A DNA stretch of 64,000 nucleotides from Strix aluco. Its lineage: Eukaryota > Chordata > Aves > Strigiformes > Strigidae. Shown piece after piece: positions 1 to 14,426 of the stretch. A program made the translations under genes and the position numbers. The notes under the pieces are model-generated. The model was not told the DNA's origin and searched no databases. It saw only the letters and a program-made list of their open reading frames with translations. The stretch covers positions 25,113,716 through 25,177,715 of the forward strand of contig NC_133934.1 in the NCBI RefSeq assembly GCF_031877795.1, written 5' to 3'. How positions within the stretch are numbered: the stretch's first letter is position 1; each line of letters starts with the position of its first letter.

Positions 1-3000
1 GAGAGATGATGGGTGGCTTTTCTTCTGTGAAAGTTTCTTAAAGCGAAAAAACAAATAAATACAGAGTCATACAGTACAATGCTCTACTAAAGTAGTAATG
101 AAATCAACAAAGGACACAGATTTTTTTGCTTGTCATTTCTCCATCCTTCTCAGAAAAAATTCTGAAGAATGAGAAACAAATTTCTCATTTCTAACCACTC
201 CAGATACCTTTCTTTACCCCAAGACACTACCTACTCAGACACAACTACTACTGCTATATAATTTGGATATAACTTGTATACAGACATTTTCTTCTTTCCT
301 ACCCTGCACCAAGTTAAAAAAAAAAACGACCTTCTATTGCATACTCTTAGGAGCAATAGCTCCAAAGTGTCCTTTTTTCTGACTTTTAAACCCGCCCCCA
401 AAAAAACTCATTTGTGTACAATCTTCACTTTGTCACCATGTATTTGCTTGAAATTAATATGCATAACTTCAAACAAGACATACCTCTAGAATATGAAAGA
501 ACTTTTACTTACAACTGACTGCACAAGACTTCTAAACTCTTCCAGTAAAGTATTTAATACAATTAATTTCCTGTTATTTCCTGAAGCTATAAGCACTAAC
601 TAACAAATTAAGCAGCATTAGTCAGGAACATGCTCCTTGTATCTTTCAAGAAAAAGCTAACTCTGCTTAAAAAAATCTGGATCTAATCTTAGAAACTCTT
701 AATACTGTAGTCTAAAAAAGTATATTAAAAGAAATGAGGTTTGAAGACTGGACTTTCCAATTTTCATTTTATTAGTTCATAAACAAAAACTAAGTAAAAA
801 TGCAGATGTGGTTAAACGTCCTGCTATTACATACATCATTTTTCCAAACCTTTCAGATGCCCAATATTTCTTAAAATAAGCAAGTCAATATTCATTTTAG
901 ACAACTTCTGCTCTGAGGTTTCTTTTTCCTCAATATTTAAGACATAAATATCAGCATGTTTAACTCACTGTTTTGTGAAATGTGCCTCCCAGTGCAAGAG
1001 ATATTTACAAGATCCACATTTCTTCTTTTCTGAAGGGAACTTGAACAAAATAAAGCACAAAATGAAAACAGTAAGTGAATTTTCCCACAAATGGAGCAAA
1101 AACATCTTATGCAGTTAAACTATTAAAAATTATATACAAATAGTCAATTTTAAGTCTCGGGAAAATTTCTGATTTAATTTAAAAGTCACCTAACAATGTG
1201 TTTTCCTCCCTCTATGACATGGACTACTTCTTCGATCCCAGCATACATCTTGAGTTTGGGGTTTTTTTGTTGTTGTTTTGAATTGACCTTATTTAGATTG
1301 CTGACAAGCATGGAGATCCCCCGCTCTACCCCAATCCTTTACCTTCCCTTCTTCACACTGATTACCAATGACAAAAAAGGATGCACTAAGAAAGTCCAAC
1401 ATTAAGCTCAAAGGGAGCCTGGGCATGGGAATCCAGACAAAGCATGCTCTCAATCACTGAAAAAAATTGCTGTAAAGTTTTGATTTCCTAAAGTGCATTT
1501 TTTCCCATAAAGTTTTCAATCTGAGACATAAATGGCATTGCATTGCAATGGCCTGTGACTACCACTGCACATTTTGTAGATAGGTAAGAATGTAACCCCA
1601 TAAACAACAGAAATATTATTTTATTACTGGTGTTGTGCTGGCCCCTAAGTATTTCAGCAATTTCATGTATAGTGGCACTCATTATGCTGCTAAAGATCAT
1701 ATTTTTTAAATTATTATTATTATTGAGATTTCAGGCTGAGACAGCAGCTTTAGAATAACACCACAAGAACAAATATGCCTGAATTAGTACATTTCTAACC
1801 CATTTTCACTACTCTAGCAGCCTGTATTAGAGCTGTTTTCAGCTAAGCTCTGATTTCCCCTGTTAACATAAGTAACATTTTTTCCTCTTAATTTCATTTT
1901 CTTGCTTGAAATAAGTGATGCAGATCCTTGTGCATGTTTATAGAATATTCAGTAACTGATAAATGCCACACAAGATCCTTGAAGTTTTTCTAACAGTTTG
2001 CAGGTCCTCCATCCTTCGAAGTCAAAGACAAGTGTGTTTTAATAAAAATACCAATATTGCTAATTTTTGTTTCCCCACTTGACTTACTGAGAAATTTTAT
2101 TCTTTTAAGATTAGCTATATTCAAAACTTTAGAAATACTGTCCCATGAAGACCAAGTTGAATTACTCCATATTACAGGCTGATGTCTCTCTTATGACAGA
2201 AGGCATACATTTATGAACTACTATTTCATATAATTTTTAATCCATGCCTAAATCTGCCCCAGACAAATTATTAGATTAAATTCAAGACAGAAGCCAAACC
2301 TTATAAACTTACTTGACACTTCAAATGTTATCCAGTTTATATCAATTAAGTTCCTCAATGATATCCTGGGTTTAGAAAACACAGGGTAAGTTTGGCCAGT
2401 GAAGGTGGATCACGGCCTAGCTCCCATACATAACTGTTTACACTCCTGAGTTATAATTACAAAAATTACACAGCAAATACTTTTAAAGTCTGTGTTTCTT
2501 CCTACATTTTACTGTAATTGATGTACTTGTATCTTTTGAAGTTACATTAGCAAATTCATGCATTTGTTCTAACCTGATTTTAAAGAACCTTACAAAAAAA
2601 CCCTAACTTTTTCCACACAGACCAGATATTTTTGTTGTTACATTGGGTTGTTTTAAGGTTATTAATAGCATTAAAATAAATGAGAGATATAGATAAGCAG
2701 CTTTGACTCAAAGAGCTTTTAAAATGATGGTTTTCTTCCTTAGTAAAACAGCAAGTCGGTGGCTTAGTTTCAGGGTGGATGGATTTAAAAGTGAGTAATC
2801 AGCAACAAGTGAAGATAAATTCACCAGGAAATGAAAAATAAAAAAAAAAAATCAGCTTACAAAGACCTGCATTTTTTTAATTTATACTTTTTCAGAACTT
2901 GTGTTTTAGGGGGTTTTTTATTATGTCCCTACATGTATGTGTACATGGCAAGAAAACCTGCTAATAAGCAAATAATAGGGTTTTTTTTCCAGCAATCAAA

Positions 3001-6000
3001 ACCAAAACTTTTGTCAATTTTGGAAAATGAAGTTCTAACTTATGTCCAGTAAAAATTATCTGAAAATATAAAATAAATGAAACAAGTTTACTTTGTACAT
3101 CTGCTTGAAAGATTATATAGAACAAACAATATACAGTGCAAGCTATAAAATGATAGTAATTTGTCAATGCTTAATAGACCAGAATAGCTAGCTAGTTGTT
3201 GTACAAATTGAATACCTGGATTAAAAGACAGAAAAATACTGAAGACTTCTTTGGGGGCAAATAAGATTGAAAAAAAAAACCCAACCTTATATCTACATCA
3301 ATCTATGACTTTTCTTAACCATTTCTGAAATTTAATACCTCTTCAGACTAATGATCTTCTTTATTTTGCTCTTTAAAGAAAGGTTAGTGCAAGTCATCTG
3401 CCAATGACAAAGTGTGCCAATTCTACAAGGATATAATAATAATTTCAATTAAATTATCACTTTGTTATAACTGTGGAGATTAAGACCCGCTATTTTCATA
3501 TATTAAGAGGTACCATATGCGGGTCAGGCTGCATACTCTTCCTTACCGCCCTTTCCTTATGCATAAACAGAATGAAAGGGTGTGAGGAGGCAGCAACTGG
3601 TCTCACAAAAGGCTGAGAGACTGGAAAGGTGAGAACTTCGAGCTGGGCTGAGCTGAGCAGTGTTAATCAGTATACTCCTGTCACCTCGCAAATAGAGGGA
3701 GAGAGGTCAGTGCAAGCACTCAGTGCCTCAGAGTCTTTACTGGCATTCATCTCCTAAATTAATGAAGCTTTTATTTTCAAACTCATTCAAAACAGTTTTC
3801 TATCTATCTCAAGACCTAACCCTCCCATAGTGCAAACACGTCAAAAACGCTCTAGCATGCTGTGTTAGAGCCTTGGGGTTCACAGGTTGCTTGCAGAGGT
3901 AAATTAATGGTGATGCTTGGCCATAGGAAAAGAGAGGGAGAAGTGTCTCTTTCCTCAAAAAAAAATTGCTTTGTGTGACAGAACAGAGAACAGAGAGACA
4001 CAGCAGCACTAGCTTGGACACCTCATAAGCAATCCTGACCACTTATATGTTACGACATAGAGTCTAAAGAATACTAGCACCAAGCAAAAATTTTTAACCA
4101 TAGGATCTGCCAGTTGAAGAATACAAATAGTGCCTGCTCAGGCCAAGCACCCTTATCCATTTTATTTATTTACATTTTCCCACAAACCCAGTATGTTTTT
4201 CAGAATTACTTTTGGTCTATTTCCTCTTATTTCTCCTAATAAAGAATCAGAGCAATCCCACTACTGAGCAATACAAGTAACAAAATTGGGGGATACAAAA
4301 AAATCTAGCAGTATCTAGAGTTTATTGGCGTGACATTTCATCTGTGTAGCATTCTGTATAACACAGGTCTACCATGTCATAAATCTGCTCAAGTGTTTGA
4401 ACAGATTGCTGCACTGAATGATGCAACAGTAGCTATTTCACCTAAGAGTGACTGCTAAATGACATGATCCAAAGCATTCAAAGCCTCTGAAATTATCTCT
4501 ATACTTATTATCTTTAATCTTGTGCTAAAGGCATGTTGGTGATTAGGTCCATCCATTGCATTATTTTCACTGTTTTGTCTTACAAAAGCCTTAATTTTCT
4601 CTCCTGTCTGTATGGAAGAAGTCACTTAGACCAAAAGTATCAAGAGAGACCATGAAGCTTCCAGTCCACCCTGTTTAACCCTTTGTTCTGTTCCACATGA
4701 CTGGGAACTATATTAAAAATTTAAGACTTCTCACTTAAATACAGAATGCAGGGTCTCAGAAAGAGTGATGACTTTGTCTAATAAAGACATTTTGGATGCA
4801 GATTATTTCAATTTTAGAAGATGATTTGCAATCCTCTCAACAATTCCAGTGCTTTTAAACACCTTTCGAGTGATCTTTATTAATTCTTTATCAACAGAGA
4901 AATCATGTTATAAGAAGGAAGAGTCTAGCTGTCAAGAATCTAGCATAACTACACATCACTTCAATACTGATCAACCAAAAACACTACTGAAATTTGCATA
5001 ACCCTATTATCAAGAACACTGTAATTGCCAGTTTTTTAAAAAAAAAAAAATCTGCACCCCTCTGTACTACAGTGATGCCACATACACTTCAAAGAAGAAA
5101 GAAACTCAAAATATTTCAAACTTCTAAAATGCTATGGTGTCTTACCAGCTGACAGCATGTTTTGTTACAGGCAAGAGCCAGGAGCACAACTGAGGCACAG
5201 GAAAGCAGATATAATTGCAAGAGAGACAAGTACATTTTTAGTAATAAAAAGTGATGTAGTCACACCACGACTAAGGGGGACAAGGAGACCCACCGTATGA
5301 ACTTTTTGTGCCAGAAGGCACATAAGAGATCATGAGAAAAGGACTTCCTTGCATGAAAATTTAATGACTAATATCCACGAACGACTAGAAGGAAATGTTG
5401 AGTTTCCCAGATGATTTCAGCAGGATTTCTCTGCCTCTATGGAAAAGCCTTCACACAATGTAATAAGGACGAAACCACTGTCTATCCATAAAAATGAGCT
5501 GAGAATGTCTGTCTATGCAATTCTGCAAGACACGCAGTCTTTCCTGAAGTTTAAAATGGCAGATGGCATCATCTTTAAGTTCAGTATTAATTCTTTGCCT
5601 CTAAAAAAGTACTCAGAATCACAGAATCATCTAGGTTGGAAAGGACCTTGAAGATCATCTAGTCCAACCATTAACCTAACACTGACAGTTCCCAACTACA
5701 CCATATCCCTCAGCGCTATTTTGACTCTACTCTTAAACACCTCCAGGGATGGGGACTCCACCACTGCCCTGGGCAGCCCATTCCAACGCCTAACAACCCG
5801 TTCTGGAAAGAAATACTTCCTAATATCTAGTCTAAACCTTCCCTGGTGCAACTTGAGGCCATTACCTCTTGTCTTATCGCTCATTACTTGGTTAAAGAGA
5901 CTCATCCCCATCTCTCTGCAACCTCCTTTCAGGTAGTTGTAGAGGGCGATGAGGTCTCCCCTCAGCCTCCTCTTCTCCAGACTAAACAACCTCAGTTCCC

Positions 6001-8677
6001 TCAACCGCTCCTCGTACGACACGTGCTCCAGACCCTGCACCAGCTTTGCTGCCCTTCTCTGGACACGCTCGAGTAATTCAATGTCCTTTTTGTAGTGATT
6101 TTTGTACTCGGCAAGGTCATCAAGAACATTCCTGTGAAGTTTAAGTTATGTTGTGAAGTTCTGGTTTACCCTTGATCTTCCTCTGGCAGACTGTTACTTG
6201 TCCTGCAGGATTTCCATATTATTATAAATGGAGCATCAAGATGAAGAAAGTAAGCTGGAGCTCACAAATCAAAATGATGGGTAATGAAGTTAGTGACCCA
6301 GTCACATATTAATCACTAATTGACTGGGATTTGGAGGATTTACTTCAATGGTGGGAAGATTACGAATATAGCATATTCTCTCTACTGGATGATTGTTTCT
6401 CAAAAGACATTAAGAGTACTCTTTTAGTAGCTAGTTATCTTTTAGGATGAGATTCCCATTTCACCTCAGCAGAAATAGCTTTATTTTATGAAGTAGGGAT
6501 AATCACTCTACAAAAGTTAATGTAAAGCTACTCCTCACTGAAAGATGTTTATACTTAAGTTTCAATAAGCACATTTTTGGTGGTTTAGAAAGGCACTGAT
6601 GAAACATTTTTAAGGCACACAAAAATCTGTTAAATGTTGCAAAGAATTCTTGCCTCTCCATCTGTTCAAACAACTGTATTACAACATTTAATATTGACTT
6701 CTTTCAATAATCTAGAAGTTTATAAATGCTGGGAAAACTCTGCATTTAGGACATGTATAAACTTGCTAATGATGTTTCTAACTACTGAGATATGCAGATG
6801 AAAAAGACAAGATAAACAAAACATTCCCAGACACGTCCCTTCCAGGCATAGTTAGTGGTTTAAAAAAAAAAAAATTACTAAAAAAAAAATGCAACGTAAT
6901 GATTTGGATATGGCTACACCAACAAAACTCTGCATATGCCTTTGCATGAATTTTTCTTCTCCAAGACACTTGACCAGCATGATGAGTAAAAGCTTGTAGT
7001 TAATAGAACCAAACACATCACAAATTAATCTGTGGGGAAATATTCTTCGTTTACACAGCCTGTAATATTGTCATCAACTGCACATTTAGTGCCTATTATT
7101 TTTAACATTCAAACTATTACTTTTATTAAGATAGGCCTGGATTTAAGTTTTAACATCAGACCTTTTCCTCTACACACCATCATATTTTTGCAAGACAAGC
7201 GATAACAACTAATGCTTATTCAAGACAGTAAGTGCTACTCACTAATTTGTGGATTCAAATTATGAACTCAACAGACTCACATCACACACATATTTTGAAA
7301 CAAATTCAAATTCTCCTATGCAATTTACTACAACAAATTTTATTGGATTCTATCCAATACTATCCTCACCAAAGCTGCACAGAACTATCCTTATAAAGAC
7401 TCCATAAACTCTGAAAACCTCCCACCTCTATTCTTTTTTTTCTTTTTTTAGTTTCCCTTTTTCCACTTCTTTTTACCTGCTAGAATGCCTCAAAAATATT
7501 TTTATACTACAAGCATCATTAAACGCTAAGGTTTTGTTATGAGACCACCAGCAAAAGACAACACCTAATATGACAAACTGGTTGCATCCATTCCCTCAGT
7601 TAACAGTTAAATGACAACCAGTTTAGAAATTAATCTAAGAGCCATCTTGAAGAAAGTCCTTGCTTTAGACCGACAGTATAATGTAATTTCCTCCCCCACA
7701 AAATATCCTACTCTAATTGAAAATTTACATATTTATATTTAGATATAAATTTTATGTGCTTTAAGGCTAAGACTTAATATTCACGTGTAATCATCCTGTT
7801 ATGCCCATGCATGCGTCCAATCCTATCAGATACATCCTGCCTTTTTTACAGGGTGGCTACATCATACAGCGCACAACACAGACAAGAGGACTTTCTAAAT
7901 TTTGCCCCACTTTTTAGATAAAACTACATAAATGTGTAGGTGTGCAAAACTTTCTGGGTTTTTCTTATAATTTATATATATGAAATAATAAACTTGTATT
8001 TTCCAAGAACAGTATCTCTTAAAAGGTATGACCTTAAAAGTTACTAGGATACAACCTGAATATTTGCGTTTCACAGTAATTGTTATCATAAAAATAGATT
8101 TTTATACTTAAGGGTGAATTTTTAGCCATCCTGAAATCACCATTTTATCATCATTTTCCTGTGATGGATCAGAATTTCATCAGAAACATTGGAGCTAAGG
8201 TCTAATTAATATCATTACCAATGCTTTGGTTTGGAATAGATTCAACAGCTTTTTCTGTTATTTTTCAATCTTGGTTTTGTAACACTTGTGTATTTCCATT
8301 CTTCCCCATTTTAACAGAATACGGATTAAGTTTTAAAAATGCTTGATATAGTTGTTTTTAACAAGGGTTGTATCTAAAGCAATAAAGATTCCTTTATTTG
8401 AAAATAAGTAGACGCGGAGATTGTTGGGGAGGTTATAAGGAAACACTGTTCTAAAATTTGCCTTTATACTCTCATTTGCACTTTTAACTTGCATTGAAGC
8501 TTAATCCGCCTTCGGTTAATTTGGCAACATTCATACCAGATACAGTGTATTTACAGCACATACTTAAAAAATCCACCAAAAAATTACATTAAAAAAAGGG
8601 AAGAAACCCCAAACCGTGATTTCTACAATGATTCTACAATGATAGCAAGTCTTCATTAAAAGAAAAAGCACAGTTAC
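1..8677 (-). other. ARAP2: ARAP2 intron 2 (partial)
   Basis: Intronic sequence after the donor at 8677-8676; the matching acceptor is beyond the left edge. It is AT-rich with A and T homopolymers. Apart from a CR1 element at 5615-6098 I see no repeat I can name and no convincing exon. Open frames here are 60-80 codons, as expected by chance at this composition. A short inverted repeat, GACCCGC/GCGGGTC, lies at 3484-3490 and 3519-3525. Confidence 0.8.
5615..6098 (-). mobile_element. CR1 LINE, 5'-truncated 3' end
   Basis: On the minus strand this is the 3' part of a chicken-repeat-1 non-LTR retrotransposon. A 114-codon open frame (5696-6040) encodes the typical end of the CR1 reverse-transcriptase ORF, with [19 protein letters not shown] and [14 protein letters not shown]. 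The 3' UTR ends at the low-coordinate side in the characteristic AGAATCACAGAATCAT. The element is heavily 5'-truncated, as most bird CR1 copies are, so it is a dead insertion within ARAP2 intron 2. The surviving frame suggests moderate rather than great age. Confidence 0.92.
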
Positions 8678-9546
8678 CTTGATGAAGCTTGAACTTTACT
8701 TGATTTGGGAATTTCCGGTACAGGTCGATGCCGTAATATAAAAGACCGGCTTACTCTTGGAAATACTTTCATGCAGTTTTGTGTATAAGAACCATATAAG
8801 TCATTGTCTATCATTTCTCCTTTAAACTTAAAGAATGGAGAATTTGGCTCACTGTCAGATGAATCATCCTCATCTGAAAACATCAGATGTTTGTTTTCTT
8901 TGTATTTTGTCCCACATGAATGAGCAAATGAAGAAGAAGGATCATGAAATGCCAAACAGCCAGCCAAGGGCTCATCAGCTTGGTATGCAGCAGCTTCTTC
9001 CAGTGATGTATCTGCCTGAGTATCTGTCTTAATACTTCCACGTGGATTGATAGCTTTTAGTACGCTGTCTGAATTCTGGTATAAACTAGAAAAATCCGAA
9101 GTTGTAAAGCTATCATCATTTGCCTCCAATAAGTTTTGCTCTGCAAGTTCAAACCTTTCTTTATCAATGTAAGCTTTATTAATAAGTTGTTCTGACAACG
9201 TTGCAGGTATCAAGCTAGTCCCATCTACACTTGAATTGCTTATTGGAGGCTCCTGATCTGTGGACAAATAATGCTTCTCTTCTAAACCTTTCAAGTCTTT
9301 GAATTTTAGATTTTCACGGAAAACAGAATTTCCTTGCATTTTTGAAAGAGTGGTATCTAATTGCTTAAGAATCCTTCTACGGTGCCCTGTAGGCAACACT
9401 CCCATTTGCTGAAGCACACTGTTATTTATTCCCACACAATCTGTCACAATGTTATAGCCATATTCTTTAAAGTTAGGAAGATATTGTCCCAAGTTAATGT
9501 TGACCAAGAATTCTTCAATATCAGTGCAGTTGCCTGTGGATGACAT
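8678..9546 (-). CDS. ARAP2: ARAP2 first coding exon (SAM domain); gene continues off left edge
   Basis: This is the N-terminal 289 codons plus 2 nt of ARAP2, a phosphoinositide-dependent Arf6 GTPase-activating protein with an inactive RhoGAP domain that acts at focal adhesions and endosomes (family knowledge). Residues about 8-70 form a SAM domain with the signature GHRRRIL at 54-60, close to the human protein as I remember it. An acidic, Ser-rich stretch (DEDDSSDSEPNSPFFKFKGE) and a basic/proline segment (RHRPVPEIP) near the exon end also match. I chose the ATG at 9546 because it aligns with the human MSS start and has A at -3. An in-frame ATG at 9585 has T at -3. The exon ends at 8678 with donor AAG|GTAACT in phase 2. 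The ankyrin, PH, ArfGAP, RhoGAP and RA domains lie outside the window. Confidence 0.93.
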
Positions 9547-9735
9547 GATGGCAGCTTCATTCCGAATACTGCCCCACACAGTCATGTAGAAATATAGTCA
9601 GGATGCGTGCATATTCACTAGCAAGAAAGCGCTCTAAATTTGCTGTCAGCCAGCCAATGAAGAATATCAGTTTCTTCAAGACACTTCTTCAAATTTCTTC
9701 AGTTCAAACTGATTTTTTTTTTAAAGACTGAAAGC
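9547..9735 (-). other. ARAP2: ARAP2 exon 2, 5' UTR part
   Basis: Non-coding start of the exon carrying the ARAP2 start codon. Read on the minus strand, a T-rich tract (9742-9755) leads to CAATAG at 9741-9736, a good acceptor, so the exon would begin at 9735. An in-frame TGA 15 nt upstream of the ATG at 9585 closes the frame. The acceptor is predicted from sequence only. Confidence 0.6.
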
Positions 9736-10338
9736 CTATTGAAAAAAAAAAAAAAGGGCATTAAAAAAAGTTCCCATCTGAATTCACATTAATCTTGAAT
9801 AAAATTCTGAAAGGCTTCCTGTCATTTGTACAGTAACATTTTCAAATTGCTTATACATGAAAATTTCAAGGAGGGTAAACAGCATAACCTCTCCTCCCTT
9901 TTATCTTGGCCTGTATAAAGAACATAGAGAAATCAAAGTCTTAACCCAGCACAAGTAATACAATCTTAAAATAGATAATCCTAGTAGTTAAGATGAACAG
10001 TTAAGAGATGAACCACTTATCTACATACACACATATAAGGGGGACATGGGAGGGGGAGGGGAGTGATCTAAGACCAGAGCTGGAACCCAAAGCTTTCTTA
10101 TTCCCATGCTAACACTGATAAACTACAGCATAGGGCTTCTACTCCCTTATCTTCTGAGCCTTAAACTCTTTTTAGCACAGAAACACACTTTCCATGGGAA
10201 AAAGGAAGAAATACTGTCTAGAGCATTCTCTGTGAACTGTGGGTTCAATCCCTCTTCAACTGAGAATCCAACTGAACAAGTACCATAACCAATAAAATAG
10301 TTCACAAAGGTAGATTCATTTCTGAGCATGTTGGGGGC

Positions 10339-10362
10339 GGGGGGGGGGGGGGGGGGGGGGGG
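10339..10362. repeat. Poly-G run of 24
   Basis: A run of 24 G on the plus strand, preceded by GGGGGC at 10333-10338, in ARAP2 intron 1. As C on the ARAP2 transcript it would be a long poly-C tract. Such runs are slippage-prone and hard to sequence, so the exact length may be wrong. Confidence 0.9.
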
Positions 10363-13300
10363 AGTGCCTTAATTGTTTGAATAACTACAGTCAGAAAGCT
10401 ATGGAGGTGATCAAAATATGTCTTGCAGATCAGGCTCTTCAAAGAACTGTCACAAGGGAAAACAGGAAACAGGTAACTACTAGCTTTTCAACTCTGTCAA
10501 GGAAGCAGTATTCCCTTGGCCACAAACAGTAGCAGAGGCATAACCCCACAGGCAAGTTCTGGCCTCCACACTAGAAACATTTGGTATCTCAAGTGCCCAT
10601 GACAGTTCTTCCTTCGTATTTTCCAACACAGCCCTTGTACTCTCCAGATTTCACCTAATTTGAGTTCCTCCTCCTTTCAGGGCTGTATCCAAATTTATGA
10701 TTTACAAAATCCAAAGCTGACAGAGAAGCTACTATTCAGAAGGTGTTTGAGACAGCCTGAAATCACATCTCTTTAAAGAAGGTTTAAGATCAGCAGCAGT
10801 CAACAGGTTCTTTCACCTCCCTCTTCCTGTGTAAAGAGTAATTTGGCCTTAGGGAAACCTGCTGACTGTAGCAGCTGTCCTGGCATGCAGGTACTAGCCT
10901 TAAGCAGCCTGGAAAAGAAAGAACAGCTTCAGTAGAACAGTGCAAGACCTAAATTGCAATTAGAAAGAAAAGAAATCGCATGCCCAGAATATATCCATGG
11001 TAGTAGGTATTGATACCTTATTCTTCAAAATATTTCCTGACAAGAAGGGCACTTCTTATGACCTAGAAATGAAGCTTAAAAGATTACCTACTTTTGTACT
11101 GTATCAACTCCTCCAAAAAATTATAAAACCTCTTCCTGTAAGACTTCCCCAATGTCTTTTGAATAACTAAATCAGTATTCAGAAAAGCAGTCATAAATAA
11201 ATCTTTATGTCCCTCCTCATTCCCCAAAGCTGTATACAAATAAATGTGAATTTTAAATCATTTACTGAATGGAGCACAACAGTTATCACTGCTATTGGCA
11301 ATTATACTTTATTATAATTAAATGATTAAATAATCAAGACTTCAACAGAAGTCTTTTCTTGGAAAATTTTGTAAATATCTTTATTACTCCCACACTTCCA
11401 AAAAGTGGTAATCGGAAACAGGGAAAAAACAAACCTCTTTATACCTACACCATACATATATATATAGATGTGACATTATAAGAAAAAAAGATGAACAAAC
11501 CTACATTTTTCTGGAAGATGTAAAAATCAACACTGCACACTTAACTATAAATCTTCCATTATTGAAAATAAATCTTTGTATTTGTGCTAATCTCTTTAAC
11601 TTCATTTTTGGGGCAGTATTTTTATCAGCTTCAATCACAGTCCACAAGTCTGAGAAGTGACTTCTTATCTTGACTATGAAATTCATGCAATTAAAACTTT
11701 TTAGAGAAAGAACTCTATAGGCCAGTCCTATATCAACCTCTCAGGAGAGATGAAGTTTGTTAGGGAGTTAACCCTCACTAAAAGATTCCCAAGTCATTTA
11801 AATTCAAAAAGCCTTGGATTGAGCTAAACTGATTAACAATCAGCTTTTAGATTTAACTTTGGCCTTTCCCAACCTAAGTACTTATCTAAACACTCATCGT
11901 TCCTTTAAAAATTTCAGACATCAGCATTTCCTCAAGCTTTTCACATAAGCCTCTAGCCATAAAAGATAAAATTCAACAGTATGGCCTCCACCCATCTACA
12001 ACCTTGAAAAGTACAAATGTAAATACATAGTCTCTTAAGAAGTTGAATATATTGAAGTTACTAAAGTGGGCAAAAAGTATCAGGCAGGCACTGTTTGTGT
12101 CAGAGAATAGTCTTTCATGTACCCATTAATGAAAAAAAAAAAAAGCCACAAAACAATCCAACATAAAAAAACCCCCACATGTTCAAGCATATAAAACCCC
12201 TACAATGGTAGTATATCAGTCTAACTGTTCTAAAGTTGGAGTTGCAATTGGTTATCTCAGCCGTTTCCACCTTCCTTGGCAGTTCTGGGGTTCATGGTGG
12301 TGTCTGGGTATTTTTTCCCCGAGGTGTGTTTATTTTCAGCCAGTATCATTCCCTCAATCCCTCCACCTTCAGCAGTAACAAAAAAGACACTTAGGAAAGT
12401 AGCTTTTAGTTATGTGTTTATAAATATATATTTTTTATATAAACATATATATTTATACCCACACACACTCTTCTCAGGATCTAAATACTGCTTTTTTCTA
12501 CATGCAGTAGCTTTGCCCACACCTTATTCTGGAACACCTCCAGTGTCGTTACTTCAGGAACTCAAATTGCTATGTATTATCAGTTATTTAGATCCTAACC
12601 CATCTCTGTATAAACCACAAAACAATGCAGAGGATTACCTAGCACAGAACAAACTTCTTCCAAATTTGCAAGAACCATTACTTTGTGCAGTATATTTTAT
12701 AAATAAAACATGTAGCAGACTGAGAAAGGAAGAAACTGCTCACTGAGAAGACATTTTGACTACAAAATGCCAGCACTGCCAGAAGCTGAAGTCCAAGCCA
12801 TTTTCTGTTTCTGTAGTAATCTACGGCAGAATCCATAGAGATGTACGGCAGAATCCACCAAGAATTATAAAGACATGCTATAGATCTGGCCTAGCTATAC
12901 AGTTAGGTATTCACAGTCACACATTTTGCCAGTCTGAGCAAAGGGTTATACTGAAACCTGTTCTGCTTTGACTACTCAGACGAAGATTCAAGTAACCAAC
13001 AGCTGAACAAATCTACATACACTGCTGAATGTTTGTATCACAGGCTAGAAGATAAATACAGAATCGTTTCTTACAATGTTTTATCCTTACTAAAGGCTTA
13101 AGCTCAAGAAGTATACAGAAAAGCGGAACTCAAGGACCACCTTATCCAACATATTAATCTATTTCAATGTAATTAATATCAATTAAAAAAAAATCATTTA
13201 ATCTCCTCCACGGCTTTAATTGTAGAGTAAGTCATAACAAACCTTAAAGAATGTTTGTGCAGCATTAGCTATGTAGTGTACATATATGATATATACACAT

Positions 13301-14402
13301 TTGTATCATTCACATCCATATTTGTACCACCACAAGTTTAAGTAAACAATAGTCTTCAACATTAGTGCATACATCCTGTAAACCAAAACTTTTTCTCTCA
13401 GCAGCAAGGCCAAATAGATTTTTTCCCACAGTATTTGACAGAAATAAATATCAAAAAAGAAGATTAAAAAAGATGGGAATTTAGTCTTGCTTAAATAAAA
13501 CTGATTTGTGCTGTGCTATCACATTCTCCAATATAGAGTAACTAAGACAAAAGTCATCATTCAACATGGTTACTAAAACCAGGAAAATGCTATAGCAGTT
13601 ATACAAAAATCAAGCTTCTTGAAAGACCCTTAAATAGAAATAAGGGTAAAACATCTAAACTGCTATATGGAAAAAACAATACAAGGGAAACCATCTGGGC
13701 TTTTCTTCCAGGAAAATGTTTTGGCAGGGGATGAATTGCAATTTGTGTTGCACATCCCAAGCCTTATATGGGATCATCCAACTTTCTTTGATAGAAGATA
13801 ATGCTTCTCACACTTCTTCTCAAACTGATTTTCACATTCTTCCTTTTCCCATCTTATGGAATGAGCTTAGAGAAGGAGGTACAACAACTCATAAGCGGCC
13901 TAACATTGTTCTTTCTGTTTTACTAAAAGCAACAGCTAAATAGCACCAAAGAAAAACGGCATCACTGGCACAGAAAAACATACGTAATTTTCAGGACCTC
14001 TCCTCACATGGAGGGTACCTGCATCTAACATTCCAAAAAGCCATTACCAGTTGATTCTGTATTTCTTCCATTTTATGATTTTCAAGTTGAAAAGTTTTCA
14101 ATACAACACTAACTGGAAGATAGACGAATATGTATTGAAGCAAGCAAGCAACTCAACTTTTAGTAATTAAATGTGTGAACAGGAGGATACAGCTGAATAT
14201 AGAAACACTCAATCGAGACTCTTTTTATCCCTTTTTAAGATGACTACAGAGATTAGCCTCAAGAAAGTCTCAAACCTTTAGAAGATAATCACACTTTAAG
14301 CAATCAGTTCAACAAACTCAAGCAAGTTCAGGCTTGCTCCCAGCTTCTACTAAACCACATACTAGATTAAGATCCAAATAAACCGGTAAAAAACCCAGAA
14401 CG

Positions 14403-14426
14403 AAAAAAAAAAAAAAAAAAAAAAAA
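14403..14426. repeat. Poly-A run of 24
   Basis: Homopolymer of 24 A in ARAP2 intron 1. No retroposed body is recognisable beside it. Confidence 0.85.

Noticed and set aside
3484..3525. 7-bp inverted repeat GACCCGC/GCGGGTC
   Set aside because: Short arms and a 28-nt loop; likely chance despite the local CpGs.
5696..6076. Open frames on both strands that could look like a host gene
   Set aside because: The minus-strand frame is the end of the CR1 reverse transcriptase ORF; the plus-strand frames are its shadows.
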